From Capronia americana (taxonomy: Eukaryota; Ascomycota; Eurotiomycetes; Chaetothyriales; Herpotrichiellaceae), in NCBI GenBank assembly GCA_016110215.1, contig JADWQD010000001.1:248001-312000 (forward strand): 64,000 nt of DNA, written 5' to 3'. The position numbers were made by a program, and so were the translations under genes. Positions within the stretch are counted from its first letter, which is position 1; the number at the start of each line of letters is the position of its first letter. Of this stretch, positions 1 through 10,112 are shown piece after piece. The notes below the pieces were generated by a model. The model had not been told where the DNA came from, did not search any database, and worked only from the letters and a program-made list of their open reading frames with translations.

Positions 1-73
1 GAGCACAGAGTCAAGCTTCGCGACAGGATTGTTTGAAATGATATATTTGTGTAGGTGAATAGTTTAACTAACA

Positions 74-100
74 ATGCCCGCATCCAAGCAACATGCCTGA
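74..100 (+). promoter_or_regulatory. Upstream ORF overlapping the start of the first SDR gene
   Basis: An ATG at 74 opens an eight-codon frame that stops at 98-100, just past the main ATG at 93-95 and in a different frame. Both ATGs have A at position -3. Ribosomes using the first ATG would pass the main start, so it could lower translation. This is inferred from sequence; the transcript start is unknown and the uORF may not be in the mRNA. Confidence 0.35.
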
Positions 101-1013
101 ATACGCACACACAGGTCCTGTCGACTGCGACATCGCCGTCGACAGCAGCAAAATTAGGAACAAAACCGCCATCGTCACAGGAGGCGCAAACGGCATCGGC
201 GAGGCATATGCTCGCGCCCTAGTCGCGGCCGGAGTTAAGGTCGTCATCGGAGACCTTGACTCCGCCAACGGGCGGAAACTGGAGTCCGAGCTGTCGGGAG
301 TCAAGTTCATCCAATGCGACACCACGGAATGGGACGACCAACTCTGTCTGTTTAAGGCCGCCGCGGCGTTCTCCCCCACCGGAAAGATCTCCTACGTGAT
401 CGCAAACGCTGGCATCATCCGCCCAGACGACGTATTCTTGCAGGACGTGAGCGAGGATCCCAAGGAACCGAACCTGAAGACTATCGACGTCAACATTAAG
501 GGCACGCTTTTCACGGCAAAGCTCGCGGCCCATTACTTCATAAAGCAGAATGGTGTGACACCGTCCCCCGACCAAGAAGACACATGCTTAGTGTTGATCG
601 GGTCCGGGGCCGCCTTTCTGGATTGTCTCCGGATTCCTCAATATAGTGCAACGAAGTGGGCGATGAGAGGGATCATGCACGCACTGCGGAGGACGGCGTT
701 TTACTATGGCAGTCGAGTGAACGTCATCATGCCGTGGTATGTGAAAACCAGTATTCTAAGCCAGAAGGATTGGGACGCAGTGTCGGCCGTGGGCGTGGAG
801 TTTGCAGAAGCCGAAGACGCAGGCAAGTGTCTGCTGCGGATACTGTCCGATCCAGAAGTCAATGGACATTCCTTCTTTCTCGCCGCGAGGAAATGGGCGC
901 CTTGTGGGTTTATGGACTTGGACTTGGATGACTACAAAGATGCCCCCCTGTTGCAGGAGATCCAAGAGGATCAGATAAAAGCTAGCCCCGTCTCAGCGGG
1001 TCTGTTTGCTTAG
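93..1013 (+). CDS. Short-chain dehydrogenase/reductase (SDR), classical type
   Basis: A single-exon 306-residue NAD(P)-dependent oxidoreductase. The Rossmann glycine motif TGGANGIG lies at residues 29-36, the ANAG motif at about 104-107, and the catalytic YSATK (Tyr184, Lys188) follows a serine near 171. The overall look is that of fungal SDRs related to 15-hydroxyprostaglandin dehydrogenase and to secondary-metabolite alcohol dehydrogenases, so the substrate cannot be named. No signal peptide or membrane segment is visible, so it is probably cytosolic. The next gene is a second SDR on the opposite strand, ending only 29 bp away (tail to tail), but the two are not close copies. The start at 93 is the first in-frame ATG and has a short overlapping upstream ORF. 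Confidence 0.88.
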   Translation: MPEYAHTGPVDCDIAVDSSKIRNKTAIVTGGANGIGEAYARALVAAGVKVVIGDLDSANGRKLESELSGVKFIQCDTTEWDDQLCLFKAAAAFSPTGKISYVIANAGIIRPDDVFLQDVSEDPKEPNLKTIDVNIKGTLFTAKLAAHYFIKQNGVTPSPDQEDTCLVLIGSGAAFLDCLRIPQYSATKWAMRGIMHALRRTAFYYGSRVNVIMPWYVKTSILSQKDWDAVSAVGVEFAEAEDAGKCLLRILSDPEVNGHSFFLAARKWAPCGFMDLDLDDYKDAPLLQEIQEDQIKASPVSAGLFA

Positions 1014-1042
1014 GCCTTAGGTATTGTGCAATGTTTCTATGT

Positions 1043-1926
1043 TCAAAAGTCACATGCCGCAGCGATGCTCTCCATCTGATCAGCCGTCTTCGTGCCCTCT
1101 TCAACTCGTTTCCTTACTCCCGCGATTGACTCCTTTCCCAGCGGCAGCCTCAGAAGCGGCGGATTGGATGAAGGCTTCAGCACTTCATTGACAATCGCCT
1201 CAGCTGTCTTCTTCGGATCCTGCGCCGCCGTGCCGTCCAACTCTGCGAGGACATGCGATACATATTCTGTCACCGTGCCCTTATACGCCTCCGGAAGGGC
1301 GGGCATCTTCAATTTCTTGGGATCGAAGAATGCCGTTCTCATTCCACCAGGCTGCACAGTTACAACACGGATATTGAAGGACGACAATTCAACGGCCAAT
1401 GCTTCTGACATGCCCTCGATCGCGAATTTTGAAGCCGAATAAATCGCAGTCCCCGGCGGAGGATTCCAGTACGTTGCACTCGAGATATTGACGATGGCTC
1501 CGGACCCCCTTTCGCGCATGGAGGGGACGAGAGCTTGGATGAGGCGGATGGGTCCCCAGAAATTCACGTCGAATAGGTCGCGCGCGGCGTTCAGGCTACA
1601 GCAACAAATCAGTCTCCGGCGTTTGCGTTAAGAGATTGAACGTACTCCATCGATTCCAAGACACCACCGTCGGCGTACCCAGCATTATTGACAACAACGT
1701 CCACCTTCCCATGTTCCTTCAAGATCTTCTGGATATCGCTCTCGAGGGATTGGCTGGACATATCCAACGCAGCCCAGGTACCACCCAGTGAGTTGATTTC
1801 TTCGACTGCTTCCGGGCTCTTGGCCGGATTCCGTGAGGTGGCGATACATTTCTGTCCTGCTTTGAGCGCGGCACGTGCGATGTCCAGGCCTAGGCCAGTC
1901 GAGCAGCCTGTCACCAGCCACTGCAT
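1043..1926 (-). CDS. Short-chain dehydrogenase/reductase, two exons
   Basis: Exon 1 is 1926-1646 and exon 2 is 1595-1043. The 50-nt intron (1596-1645) starts GTACGT and ends TGTAG. Joining restores one frame of 277 residues and the continuous stretch ESMDLNAARDLFDVNFWG, which supports the splice. Motifs are TGCSTGLG at residues 6-13, NNAG at 80-83 and YSASK at 146-150. The TGCSTGLG variant is typical of fungal SDRs annotated as retinol-dehydrogenase-like or acyl-DHAP-reductase-like proteins; the substrate is unknown. The ATG at 1926 is preferred to an upstream in-frame ATG because the Rossmann strand begins at once (MQWLVTG). It shares an 815-bp divergent region with the exopolyphosphatase gene. 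Confidence 0.88.
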
Positions 1927-2741
1927 GCTGGGTGAGGTTATTGTCCTGAAAAGTGGGTGAGAGTTGGATAATAAGTGAAAGAGTACGGATGCTTGGGGTT
2001 TTCTTGCTGGAAAATTGAAGAGGGTTGACACGCTCCCAGGAGATATATATATGTCCTTTCAGCACAGATGCCTTACGCAATCAACTTTCCGTTGCTGTTG
2101 GTGACTTCGACCTACAACTTCGGATAGACTCGAGGAAGTCTCGCTGGATTCTCCATCGTTGTGCGGCCGTAAGGCCCAGCTAGGCATCCTTCGCAAACTC
2201 CAGGACAAGAAATGAAAGGTCGCACGGGCACAGTGTTGTTCCACGAGGCTCAAACATTCGATGCTCGCGCCAACTAACCGGAAAAGGTATCTCCAGACCA
2301 CCGAGCCGGATGGATTGATTCGCCGAGAGACTCATTTTCCTATGACACCACGATCTCGCAAATCTCCAGGGATTCGTCCTAGCGGAATGCATTCAGCTGA
2401 CACCCGGCAACGCGTAATCCAGTGAATTGCCTAAGGTAAATCTCTTAGTGAACGCCCAAGTCGAGTCCCGTGGATTTCGTATTCGTCGATTCGGAAAAAC
2501 TGGTAGAAGTCTCGAGGCCAGAAAACTCGGCGGGCAATGATCCGAGCCCGGTGACGTCACGCCTATTCGACGAGGCTGAGGATTTTCTGACTCGGAACTC
2601 GAAGTGAAGTAGAATCACTTCATGTCGCTACAGAGAAGGGCCAGCGAAATGAGCTGATGGCTCAACAAAACCTTGTTACACCATAGGAGAGTTGGTCGTT
2701 GACGGATTTTCGTCTCCAGCGCCTGGCGAACAGACGCCCCA
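1927..2741. other. Divergent intergenic region
   Basis: About 0.8 kb between the second SDR (minus) and the exopolyphosphatase gene (plus). Short open frames here have no recognisable motifs. The only site I would single out is a CRE-like palindrome at 2552-2559. Confidence 0.5.
2552..2559. promoter_or_regulatory. CRE-like palindrome TGACGTCA
   Basis: A perfect TGACGTCA palindrome 183 bp upstream of the exopolyphosphatase ATG. This is the classic binding site of bZIP factors of the ATF/CREB class, which fungi use in stress responses. An 8-bp match can occur by chance, so function is only suggested by position. Confidence 0.35.
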
Positions 2742-4271
2742 ATGTCTGAACATCACGCAGCTGAGAAAGGACCGGACGAGGACCATAGCATGCCTCTCCT
2801 AAGGACCTACCTATCGCGCATCAGGAGCCTTGTATTCTCCAGCAATGTGGGATCCACGAGAATTGGTCATGAAAACTCCGTTCTAGTCCTGGGAAACCCA
2901 TCCGCGGACCTGGACAGTTTCATCTCAGCGGTCACAACATCCTACTTCTACAACCTCAAGAGCAACAACTCTAAACACGCCAAACAGAAGACCTATATCC
3001 CTATCCTAAATTTACCGTCCGTCAAGGCCACCGAGCTATGGAGACTGCGTCCCGAGTTCGGCGTCGCCATCCGCTTAGCACTGGGCGACTCAGCCGACGC
3101 TATCAATCAAGGAAAAGCAGGCGAGCAAGGCAAGACGGCCGTGCTGGAAGATCTGATCACCATCGCTGATATAAAAGCCGATTCAAACTCGAGTTTATAC
3201 CCTCTATTCACTGAATCGTCAAACTCCGAATCTGGATCTGGATCTTCATCTCCATCCCAATCTATCAAGGACGCCGAGAAACAACCCCTCTTCCTGGTCG
3301 ACCACAATGCCCCCTCGATACCGGGCCTCTCTGACAAGCTCATCTCTACCCGGTTCACCGTCAACAGCTGCATCGACCACCACGTCGACGAGAACTACGT
3401 GCCGAACGATGCGACTCCACGGATCGTCACCACCGGGATAGGAAGCTGCACGAGCCTCGTAATCAAGCACCTCCGCGACGAAGCACTCTGGCCACCACGC
3501 ACCCCCGAGATAACACCATCCTCCTCCTCACAAGTCCAAACCCAAGCACTGCAGCAGATCTCCAAACTCGCCCTCGCACCCATCCTAATCGACACCGCGA
3601 ACCTCAAAGCCAGCGGGGACAAATGCTCCGACACAGACCGCGAGGCGGTGAAATTCCTCGAATCAGTCATCACCCACACTGCACCCCCTCCCGGTGTGCA
3701 AGCGGCATCATCCACTCCGCAAGGATGGCACCGCGACGCATTCCACTCCACAATCTCGACCGCCAAATCCAACTCCCTGAATCTACTCTCCATGCAGGAG
3801 ATTTTCGACCGCGACTATAAAGTCTGGACGGAACGGACTTCGACGGGCCGGGACGTGAATATCGGCATCTCGAGCCTCGTTCGGCCGTTGTCGTGGCTGG
3901 CCAAGCACGCGGGCGGTATTGACGAGTTTCTCGCCGAGATTGAGTCCTTCGCGCTCAGTCCGGACAGGAAGCTGGGCCTGTTCGGCATGCTTACCCGCAC
4001 GGGCGATGGGCGCAAAGAAGTCGTAGTCCTGGCGTTTGACGAGGCCGTCGTCAACGGCCTGGTCGACGAGTTTGAGCGCCTTAGTAAGACCGGTGAGATG
4101 CAGCTGCAGCTGCAGCTCCGGCCCTGGGAAGGGGACGAAACGCTCGCACTGTCACTTGAGCAGAGGTTCGGACGCACGGGAGGGGAGTGCAAGATCTGGT
4201 ATATGGGGGATACAAGCAAGAGCCGGAAACAAGTCGGGCCACTTTTGAGGGAGGCTGTGCGTAGGATGTGA
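2742..4271 (+). CDS. PPX1: Exopolyphosphatase, DHH/DHHA2 superfamily (Ppx1-like)
   Basis: A single-exon 509-residue protein. DHH phosphoesterase signatures are in order: GNPSADLDS at residues 51-59, LVDHNAP at 185-191 and the signature DHH within CIDHHVDE at about 210-217. These aspartates and histidines form the two-metal site of this family. The C-terminal third fits the DHHA2 domain, which contacts the polyphosphate chain. The yeast family member removes terminal phosphate from inorganic polyphosphate and is soluble. A serine-rich low-complexity insert (about 148-178, with a GSGSSS run) sits between the first two motifs. An alternative reading as an inorganic pyrophosphatase of the same superfamily is less likely given the length. 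Confidence 0.9.
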   Translation: MSEHHAAEKGPDEDHSMPLLRTYLSRIRSLVFSSNVGSTRIGHENSVLVLGNPSADLDSFISAVTTSYFYNLKSNNSKHAKQKTYIPILNLPSVKATELWRLRPEFGVAIRLALGDSADAINQGKAGEQGKTAVLEDLITIADIKADSNSSLYPLFTESSNSESGSGSSSPSQSIKDAEKQPLFLVDHNAPSIPGLSDKLISTRFTVNSCIDHHVDENYVPNDATPRIVTTGIGSCTSLVIKHLRDEALWPPRTPEITPSSSSQVQTQALQQISKLALAPILIDTANLKASGDKCSDTDREAVKFLESVITHTAPPPGVQAASSTPQGWHRDAFHSTISTAKSNSLNLLSMQEIFDRDYKVWTERTSTGRDVNIGISSLVRPLSWLAKHAGGIDEFLAEIESFALSPDRKLGLFGMLTRTGDGRKEVVVLAFDEAVVNGLVDEFERLSKTGEMQLQLQLRPWEGDETLALSLEQRFGRTGGECKIWYMGDTSKSRKQVGPLLREAVRRM

Positions 4272-4408
4272 GTGGGATTAGACTATCTCCCCATGACATG
4301 ACATGATTGGAGAGGGATTCAACGTGAATGTCCAAGACATCTATGTATCTATTGACTCATCAGGTGGTCGCTGAGCTAAACGCCATAATACCCCCAAGCT
4401 TCTTCATC

Positions 4409-5908
4409 CTATAATCTTTCGACCCTCTCGGCCAAGCCATGTTCTACAATATCCTCAGCCACACCCTCCGGCGTAGCAACGCCACTCTGACTTTCGCGAA
4501 GCTTCTCCATCTGATCGTCTAACCGGCCGTATGCCTTGGGATTTTTCTTCGGCTCGCCCCCACCTACGCTCTTCATTTGGTAGCCTCTCACTCGAGGTCC
4601 TTGGCCCGTTTGCCTGGGCATCTCTGACTCATACGACCGGTTGAATGCATCAACATCTGCGGGGAAGGTTCCCCGCGCGATGCTCGCCCGGACGGAGGCG
4701 AAGAACGCGTCGATGATGCTGAAATTGTGGATCTGGAGGAGAGTCCACGCCAGCATCTCGTTGGCTTGCAAGAGGTGGTGGACGTAGGCGCGGTGGTGCC
4801 GCGTGCAGGTGTAGCAGGTACAGTTCTGGCTCAGGGGGGAGAGGTCCGTGGCATGGGTCGTGGACCACAGGTCAATACCCAGGGGCATATCCATGTGCGT
4901 ATTGATGTTGATGGTTGACCCTTCCGGGACACCGGGGAAAGTGAACGTGAGGGCGATGCCGTATTCGGAGAACTGAGTCACGAAAGGGACTGTCAGCATG
5001 TCGACTCCGGCGTGGATCGCCGCAAGGATGGCGTGCGGTGTTTGTAGATCGGCAAGGCATAATGTTGGCATGTCTCGCAGATCGTCTGGCAGGCCCACCA
5101 CCGTCGACGGCGAGTAGATGGATAGACCTGAGATCTGAGATCTGTACTCGTCCCTCAGGTCGGAGAGATACAGAGACATCAACTCGGTCTCCACGGGAGG
5201 GACCGAGGCAAAAAATGGTTGCTGCTGGTGGTCTCCTCCTCCCTCTTTGTCCGCCGCGAAATTTCGCAGCCAGGCATGTGTCCTGTCGGCACTTTTCTCC
5301 GCCCTCTTAGCACTAGGGTTCTCCGCGCTGATCAAGTCGGCGATGCCAATCGAGATATCAGGCCGCAGGGTCTTGATCGCCTCATGGTACTTTTCCACGT
5401 CCAAATACCGGAAGCCCACGGAGGTCGAAATGGCGATCGACGAGTTCGTATTGTGCGCCGGACAAGGGATGTTGGGGACTCGCCTCGGGCCTAGGATGGA
5501 CAGGCATCGGTCTGGCAAGCCGATGTACCGTCGTAGACGCGACTCTTTGCCAGTAGATGGCGTGCGGTGGACGGGCGCATTCGATTTCTCGATAACTGTT
5601 CATCCACAAGCTGTAAGCCGCGTAAGTCAGCAGGCCAGCAGGACGCTGGAAGGGGAGCACATACAGTCTTCCAAAGGCACGTAGACGGCCGCGATCTTGG
5701 TGTGTCTCTGTACATTGTCATGCGACAAGTGAGGTATTATCCCTCGAGAGGTTGGGACGACATAATGCGGTGTTGAGGTGGGGGTTCGGCCATGCAAGGC
5801 CAACTGGCCTAGCCTGGCTGCGGATTCGGAGGCCGGGACGTGCTGGAGGACGAATCTCAGCATCTCATCCGGTGCGCCAATGGGCGGTGTGTCGTTCACT
5901 GAATCCAT
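4409..5908 (-). CDS. Queuine tRNA-ribosyltransferase accessory subunit 2 (QTRT2-like)
   Basis: Exon 1 is 5908-5665 and exon 2 is 5595-4409. The 69-nt intron (5596-5664) runs from GTATGT to GAACAG, and the join reads VPLEDFIEKSNAP without a stop; the protein is 476 residues. The N-terminus carries the tRNA-guanine transglycosylase pattern TPHYVVPTSRG. The C-terminal half holds the zinc site CTCYTC followed by LLQANEMLAWTLLQIHN, whose terminal His is the fourth ligand. In eukaryotes the enzyme is a heterodimer that places queuine in the wobble position of tRNAs with GUN anticodons. This gene looks like the non-catalytic partner, since the TGT catalytic motifs are not obvious. The catalytic subunit is not in the window. 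Met at residue 16 is an alternative start. Confidence 0.85.
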
Positions 5909-7305
5909 GGTGCCATTGCTGTTGGCGCTGTGGCCTACATTCGCAGAAGTCGTGGAGCGTTGGAAGCGTCGCGTAATTAGACACTCCGCCGTACAAAAGA
6001 GATGAGAATAATTTTTGAAAACGGAACGTATGCCGACACTCCGTTTCGGGTAAACCTTTGCCGGACTTCGGCCGGAGTCTTATGGGACGGCCGCACTGCA
6101 AAAAAACTCCTGTTGTAGTGCTGCGTTCCCTCAGCATGACATTCATAACCTCGCCGTGGCCTCTGTTGGGTGATGGTGTCACAAACCACAGCCTCGTCAT
6201 TCAGTCTTGCGCGTTTCTTCGATCTCGCCTGCGGCCCTTGATTCTAGATATTTCTTAATGTGAGCTCTCCGCCTCCTCTCTCTGCTTAATCTTGGTGGCG
6301 TAGTTGAGCACGGCGGCTCATTAACGGACAGGGGTCAAGGGGGGGGGCTCTGGTGACAGTGTTCGGCGCCGACGAGGTCTCTACAGTGGCGGGTGCCTGA
6401 AGTCATTCACGAGGGAATGATTTGACTGTTTGTTCAGATTAGCACGGCTGCGTCAGCCGACGAAGCATGAATTGCTGTCCTAACTTCGCAATCGACCTCA
6501 ATTTCTATGCCCCGACAATAGCATATGCCACCGGCTCCGGCATACAGGCGAATGTATATGCATTCAACGAAAAGCATCGCTAGGATGGACCGCGGAAAGG
6601 CTACGCCACATACATCCTTGATGTCCCTTCCCTGCTCTTGAATCTCAACGACTCATTGTTCTGTGAGCAACGCGATACAGCGCTTACCTGCCTCTATAGA
6701 AGACGTGATCGACTTTGTTGGCGGTCAGGCTCTGTGGCCGCTGTCCAACAGCGATGGTAAGCCACTGTCCGCGCTCCTGGTCCCGGATTCAGAGATCTGG
6801 CACTGAACCGCCCACCGTCTCCAGGTCTTGCCTCTCTCCCGGTAGGCGTCCTGTCAGGGCAGTTGGCCGTCCAGAAAAACGGGTCTGTCGATGTAGTATA
6901 TGAGATATTCTGCAGGCTAGCAAGGACCGCTGCAACGGACCGTGGACCTGATCTAGGTTCCAGACAACATGCCATCTTCGCGTGCGGCTGTTATTGCGGG
7001 GGTGGACGGGGTCATCGTGGGTTGAATTTGTCGGTGATTCCTAATCTGGAAACTCCGCCAAAATCTCCCGTCTGCAAAACTCCGGGTTCCTCTTCACTCA
7101 TCGGCATGTTTCAGAAAGGAGAACTTCCCGATAGAACAATTCCTAGACACGACGCTCCGCGATCTGTGTGATCGATCGATTGTTGAGCTTGACGACTATA
7201 ACTAAAGAATTGCCTTTCTGAACAGTGGCTCTGTGGGCGATCATCCATGACTCAACCTCATTGCTAATTTTCATCCGGTGGTAAAACCCTTAAACAGAGA
7301 CCGAA
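5909..7305. other. Divergent intergenic region with possible gene relic
   Basis: About 1.4 kb between the QTRT2-like gene and the P450 reductase gene. It contains a G-run near 6341-6349. It also holds disconnected plus-strand stretches that read like protein. One is a 38-codon frame from ATG 6467 (MNCCPNFAIDLNFYAPTIAY, then onward). Another, near 6700-6900, includes IEDVIDFVGGQ and, after a possible GTAAGC...CAG intron, LASLPVGVLSGQLAVQKNG. I could not join them into one gene and recognise no family, so a decayed gene is possible but unproven. Confidence 0.3.
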
Positions 7306-9405
7306 ATGGAAGTCTTGAGCGCTCTAGACCTTCTCCTGATCAAGATTGGGTGCTTTGCACTCCTTCTCTCGTTCATCCGATCCGCCATACGATATTTCAC
7401 ACCTCGAAAAGCTGGCGGATTAAATCCTCATTCGATAACCTCGGAGAAAACCTCTCCCAGTCAATCCTTGCCGCCCACACGAAGTATCAAAAGGCGACTG
7501 AGGCAGGTTTCCAGAAGATGCGTCGTCTTCTTTGGCACACAAACAGGCACAGCTGAGAAATTTGCATTGAATGTCGCGCAAGAGCTCAGCTCCCGCTTCA
7601 GCTTTCCTAGTATGGTGGCAGACCTGGATGACTTTGACTACACCGACTTGACTACGATGGAGCCAGACCAATTGGCCATCTTCATACTTGCAACCTACGG
7701 AGAAGGCGAGCCAACCGACAACGCAGCCGCTTTTGATGCATTTCTCAAATTTCAAGAAGCCCAAGCCTGCGAAGCAGGCAGGAAACCTCTGTGCTCGCTC
7801 CGCTATGCGGCGTTCGGTCTTGGGAGCAGTTCGTATCAGTTTTTCAACGGCATGATCACCAAGGTAGATGGGGCAATGCAGAAATGTGGCGCTACCAGAA
7901 TCGGTTCCGTTGGGCTAGGTGACGATGGCACAGGAACTCTGGAAAGCGACTTCATCGCATGGAGAGACGCAACCCTGAGTGAGATTGCAACTCATTTCAC
8001 CCTCGAGGCAAAACCCTACAAATACTTCCCTGCATTCACCGTCGAGGAGACTTCGGACACCACCGATATGTCCGATGTGTTTCTTGGTGAGCCGAATAAA
8101 GCTCATCTAAACAGAAAGATTCGAGGGCCTTTTACAGCTCGAAACCCCTATCCAGCAGCGATTGTTGAAGCTAAGGAACTCTTCAAATCTAGCGATCGCA
8201 ACTGCTTGCATCTCGAACTCGACATTTCGGGGAGCACAATCACCTATGAGACGGGAGACCATGTGGCACTTTGGCCCGTGAACTCTGACCTCGAGGTTGA
8301 GCGATTTCTGAGTGTCTTCGGTCTATCCGACAAGCGAGACCGAGTCATCGAGGTGATCAGCAACGACCCGACAAGGAAGTCGCCGATACCTTCGAGAACA
8401 ACCTACGAGACCGTAGCGAGGTACTACTTGGAAGTCTGTGCTCCAGTCTCCCAGGCCACTGTTGCAATACTGGCGACTTTGGTGTCCGGCCCCCCTCGAG
8501 AATTTCTCCAGAAACTTGCGAGCGATTTCACCTTGTTTCAGAACCAGGTTTCCGACAAGTCGCTCAATCTCCCACAACTACTGGAGACGGTGGCAGACAA
8601 CAAGTCCTACTCCTCCATACCTTTCTCATTCCTTCTCGAAAACATGGGGAGACTACAGCCCCGGTATTACTCAATCTCGTCTTCGTCGCTGGTGTCAAGA
8701 AAGACAATCTCCATCACTGCAGTCGTCGAATCATCCACAGTGGTTGGTTCCAACATAGCTTTCAAAGGAGTCTGCACCAACTATCTTCTTGCCGCGAAAA
8801 ATCATCTTGTCGCATCTCCGGGCGACGAGAAAACTACAACCGGAATCCAGACTCACCAATTTCAGGGACCAAGGAATATATTTACACACCCCACGGCTTT
8901 GATCCATGTTCGTCGATCAAAGTTTCGCCTTCCGAGAGACCCAAAAACGCCAGTGGTCATGATCGGACCCGGGACGGGGGTTGCACCATTCCGTGGATTT
9001 GTGCAAGAGCGAGCGCTGTTGGCTTCCAACGGCCGAGAGATTGGCCCAACGCTCTTGTTTTATGGATGCCGGAGACGTGAGGACGACTTTCTGTATGAGG
9101 AGGAGTGGCAGAAATATTCGTCCTCAGTTCCAGCCGGGAAATTCTGCATGTACACCGCCTTTTCGCGTGAAAATCCTTCGAGAAAGGTCTACGTTCAGGA
9201 CCTGGTCCGCGCTCACGGAGAAGAGCTCAGAGAGCTCATCCTGAACCGCAACGCTCACGTATACATTTGTGGCGATGCTTCACGCATGGCCAAGGATGTG
9301 ACCAAGGCGATCAAAGAGATCGTTGGTGGTGAGGTTGACGGATCGTTCGAGACATATCTCAAGACTCTGAAGGCAGCTCGGAGATGGTCTGAAGATGTTT
9401 GGTAG
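7306..9405 (+). CDS. NADPH-cytochrome P450 reductase
   Basis: A single-exon 699-residue diflavin reductase that passes electrons from NADPH through FAD and FMN to microsomal P450s. The N-terminus is a membrane anchor (about residues 7-30). The FMN domain shows FFGTQTGTAEKFA at 75-87 and ATYGEGEPTDNA at 129-140. The FAD-binding RYYSISSS lies near 450, and the NADPH-binding GPGTGVAPFRGF in the C-terminal third. The chain ends in Trp, which stacks on FAD in this family. Length is usual. It lies tail-to-tail with a P450 gene about 0.7 kb away. Fungi generally have a housekeeping reductase gene elsewhere, so this could be a second, dedicated copy; that is inference from context. Electrons go to the ER-bound P450 partner. 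Confidence 0.92.
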   Translation: MEVLSALDLLLIKIGCFALLLSFIRSAIRYFTPRKAGGLNPHSITSEKTSPSQSLPPTRSIKRRLRQVSRRCVVFFGTQTGTAEKFALNVAQELSSRFSFPSMVADLDDFDYTDLTTMEPDQLAIFILATYGEGEPTDNAAAFDAFLKFQEAQACEAGRKPLCSLRYAAFGLGSSSYQFFNGMITKVDGAMQKCGATRIGSVGLGDDGTGTLESDFIAWRDATLSEIATHFTLEAKPYKYFPAFTVEETSDTTDMSDVFLGEPNKAHLNRKIRGPFTARNPYPAAIVEAKELFKSSDRNCLHLELDISGSTITYETGDHVALWPVNSDLEVERFLSVFGLSDKRDRVIEVISNDPTRKSPIPSRTTYETVARYYLEVCAPVSQATVAILATLVSGPPREFLQKLASDFTLFQNQVSDKSLNLPQLLETVADNKSYSSIPFSFLLENMGRLQPRYYSISSSSLVSRKTISITAVVESSTVVGSNIAFKGVCTNYLLAAKNHLVASPGDEKTTTGIQTHQFQGPRNIFTHPTALIHVRRSKFRLPRDPKTPVVMIGPGTGVAPFRGFVQERALLASNGREIGPTLLFYGCRRREDDFLYEEEWQKYSSSVPAGKFCMYTAFSRENPSRKVYVQDLVRAHGEELRELILNRNAHVYICGDASRMAKDVTKAIKEIVGGEVDGSFETYLKTLKAARRWSEDVW

Positions 9406-10112
9406 TAATGCCGCCTTCGGCTTTTGGCTGCTTCTTTGATTCGTTCGATGTTGGGTGTTTCATATGTAATGCAAAACTTGAAAGGCCGTTTCGAGGTACG
9501 AAGAGCGAAAACAAAAGACCTTTTCCGCAACACTTCGCGCAACCAGATATTGCTCATGCAATTCGCCCAGTGCTCTTAAATCCATCGTAGTTTGATACAA
9601 TGTGCCCCGGCATCAGAATCAATAGAAACGGGCAACGAGGAGCCTACGCCACGCTCAGAAGTACGCCTTACGTGCAAAAGGTGCGTCTAATCTCTAATTA
9701 AAAGGCAGTGGCACTGGAAGATGGTTGGACGACGAGAGAACAGAAGCAGACGTGAGATCCACGGCAGAACGAGGGAAGGCTCTGTACACGGGTATCTTGA
9801 GGCGCGCCGTGGGGCACCAAAGTCAAGATTCAAATCCAAAAGTCGGGAGCTGTGAGAGGGGTAGCCTTTCCCGACACTTCAAAGCTCAGGCACCGTGCCG
9901 AGAGACAGAGTCTTGACACTGATGAGAAAAGGGGTTAGTACACCAAGCTTGTGAAACTATAGTTAAGCCACAATCGGGAAAAAGGGATTTGAAAGTAATG
10001 ACAGAATCATATCTAGCTTCAATCACCTGAGAGCTCTAAACTAGCCGGTTATGGTCATCAACGCTGTGGAAAAAGACTAGAGAGGATAACCGTACCCCCA
10101 AAATCCGCCAAA
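9406..10112. other. Convergent intergenic region
   Basis: The 3' flanks of the reductase (plus) and P450 (minus) genes. I see no motif-bearing frame, repeat or RNA gene here. Confidence 0.5.
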
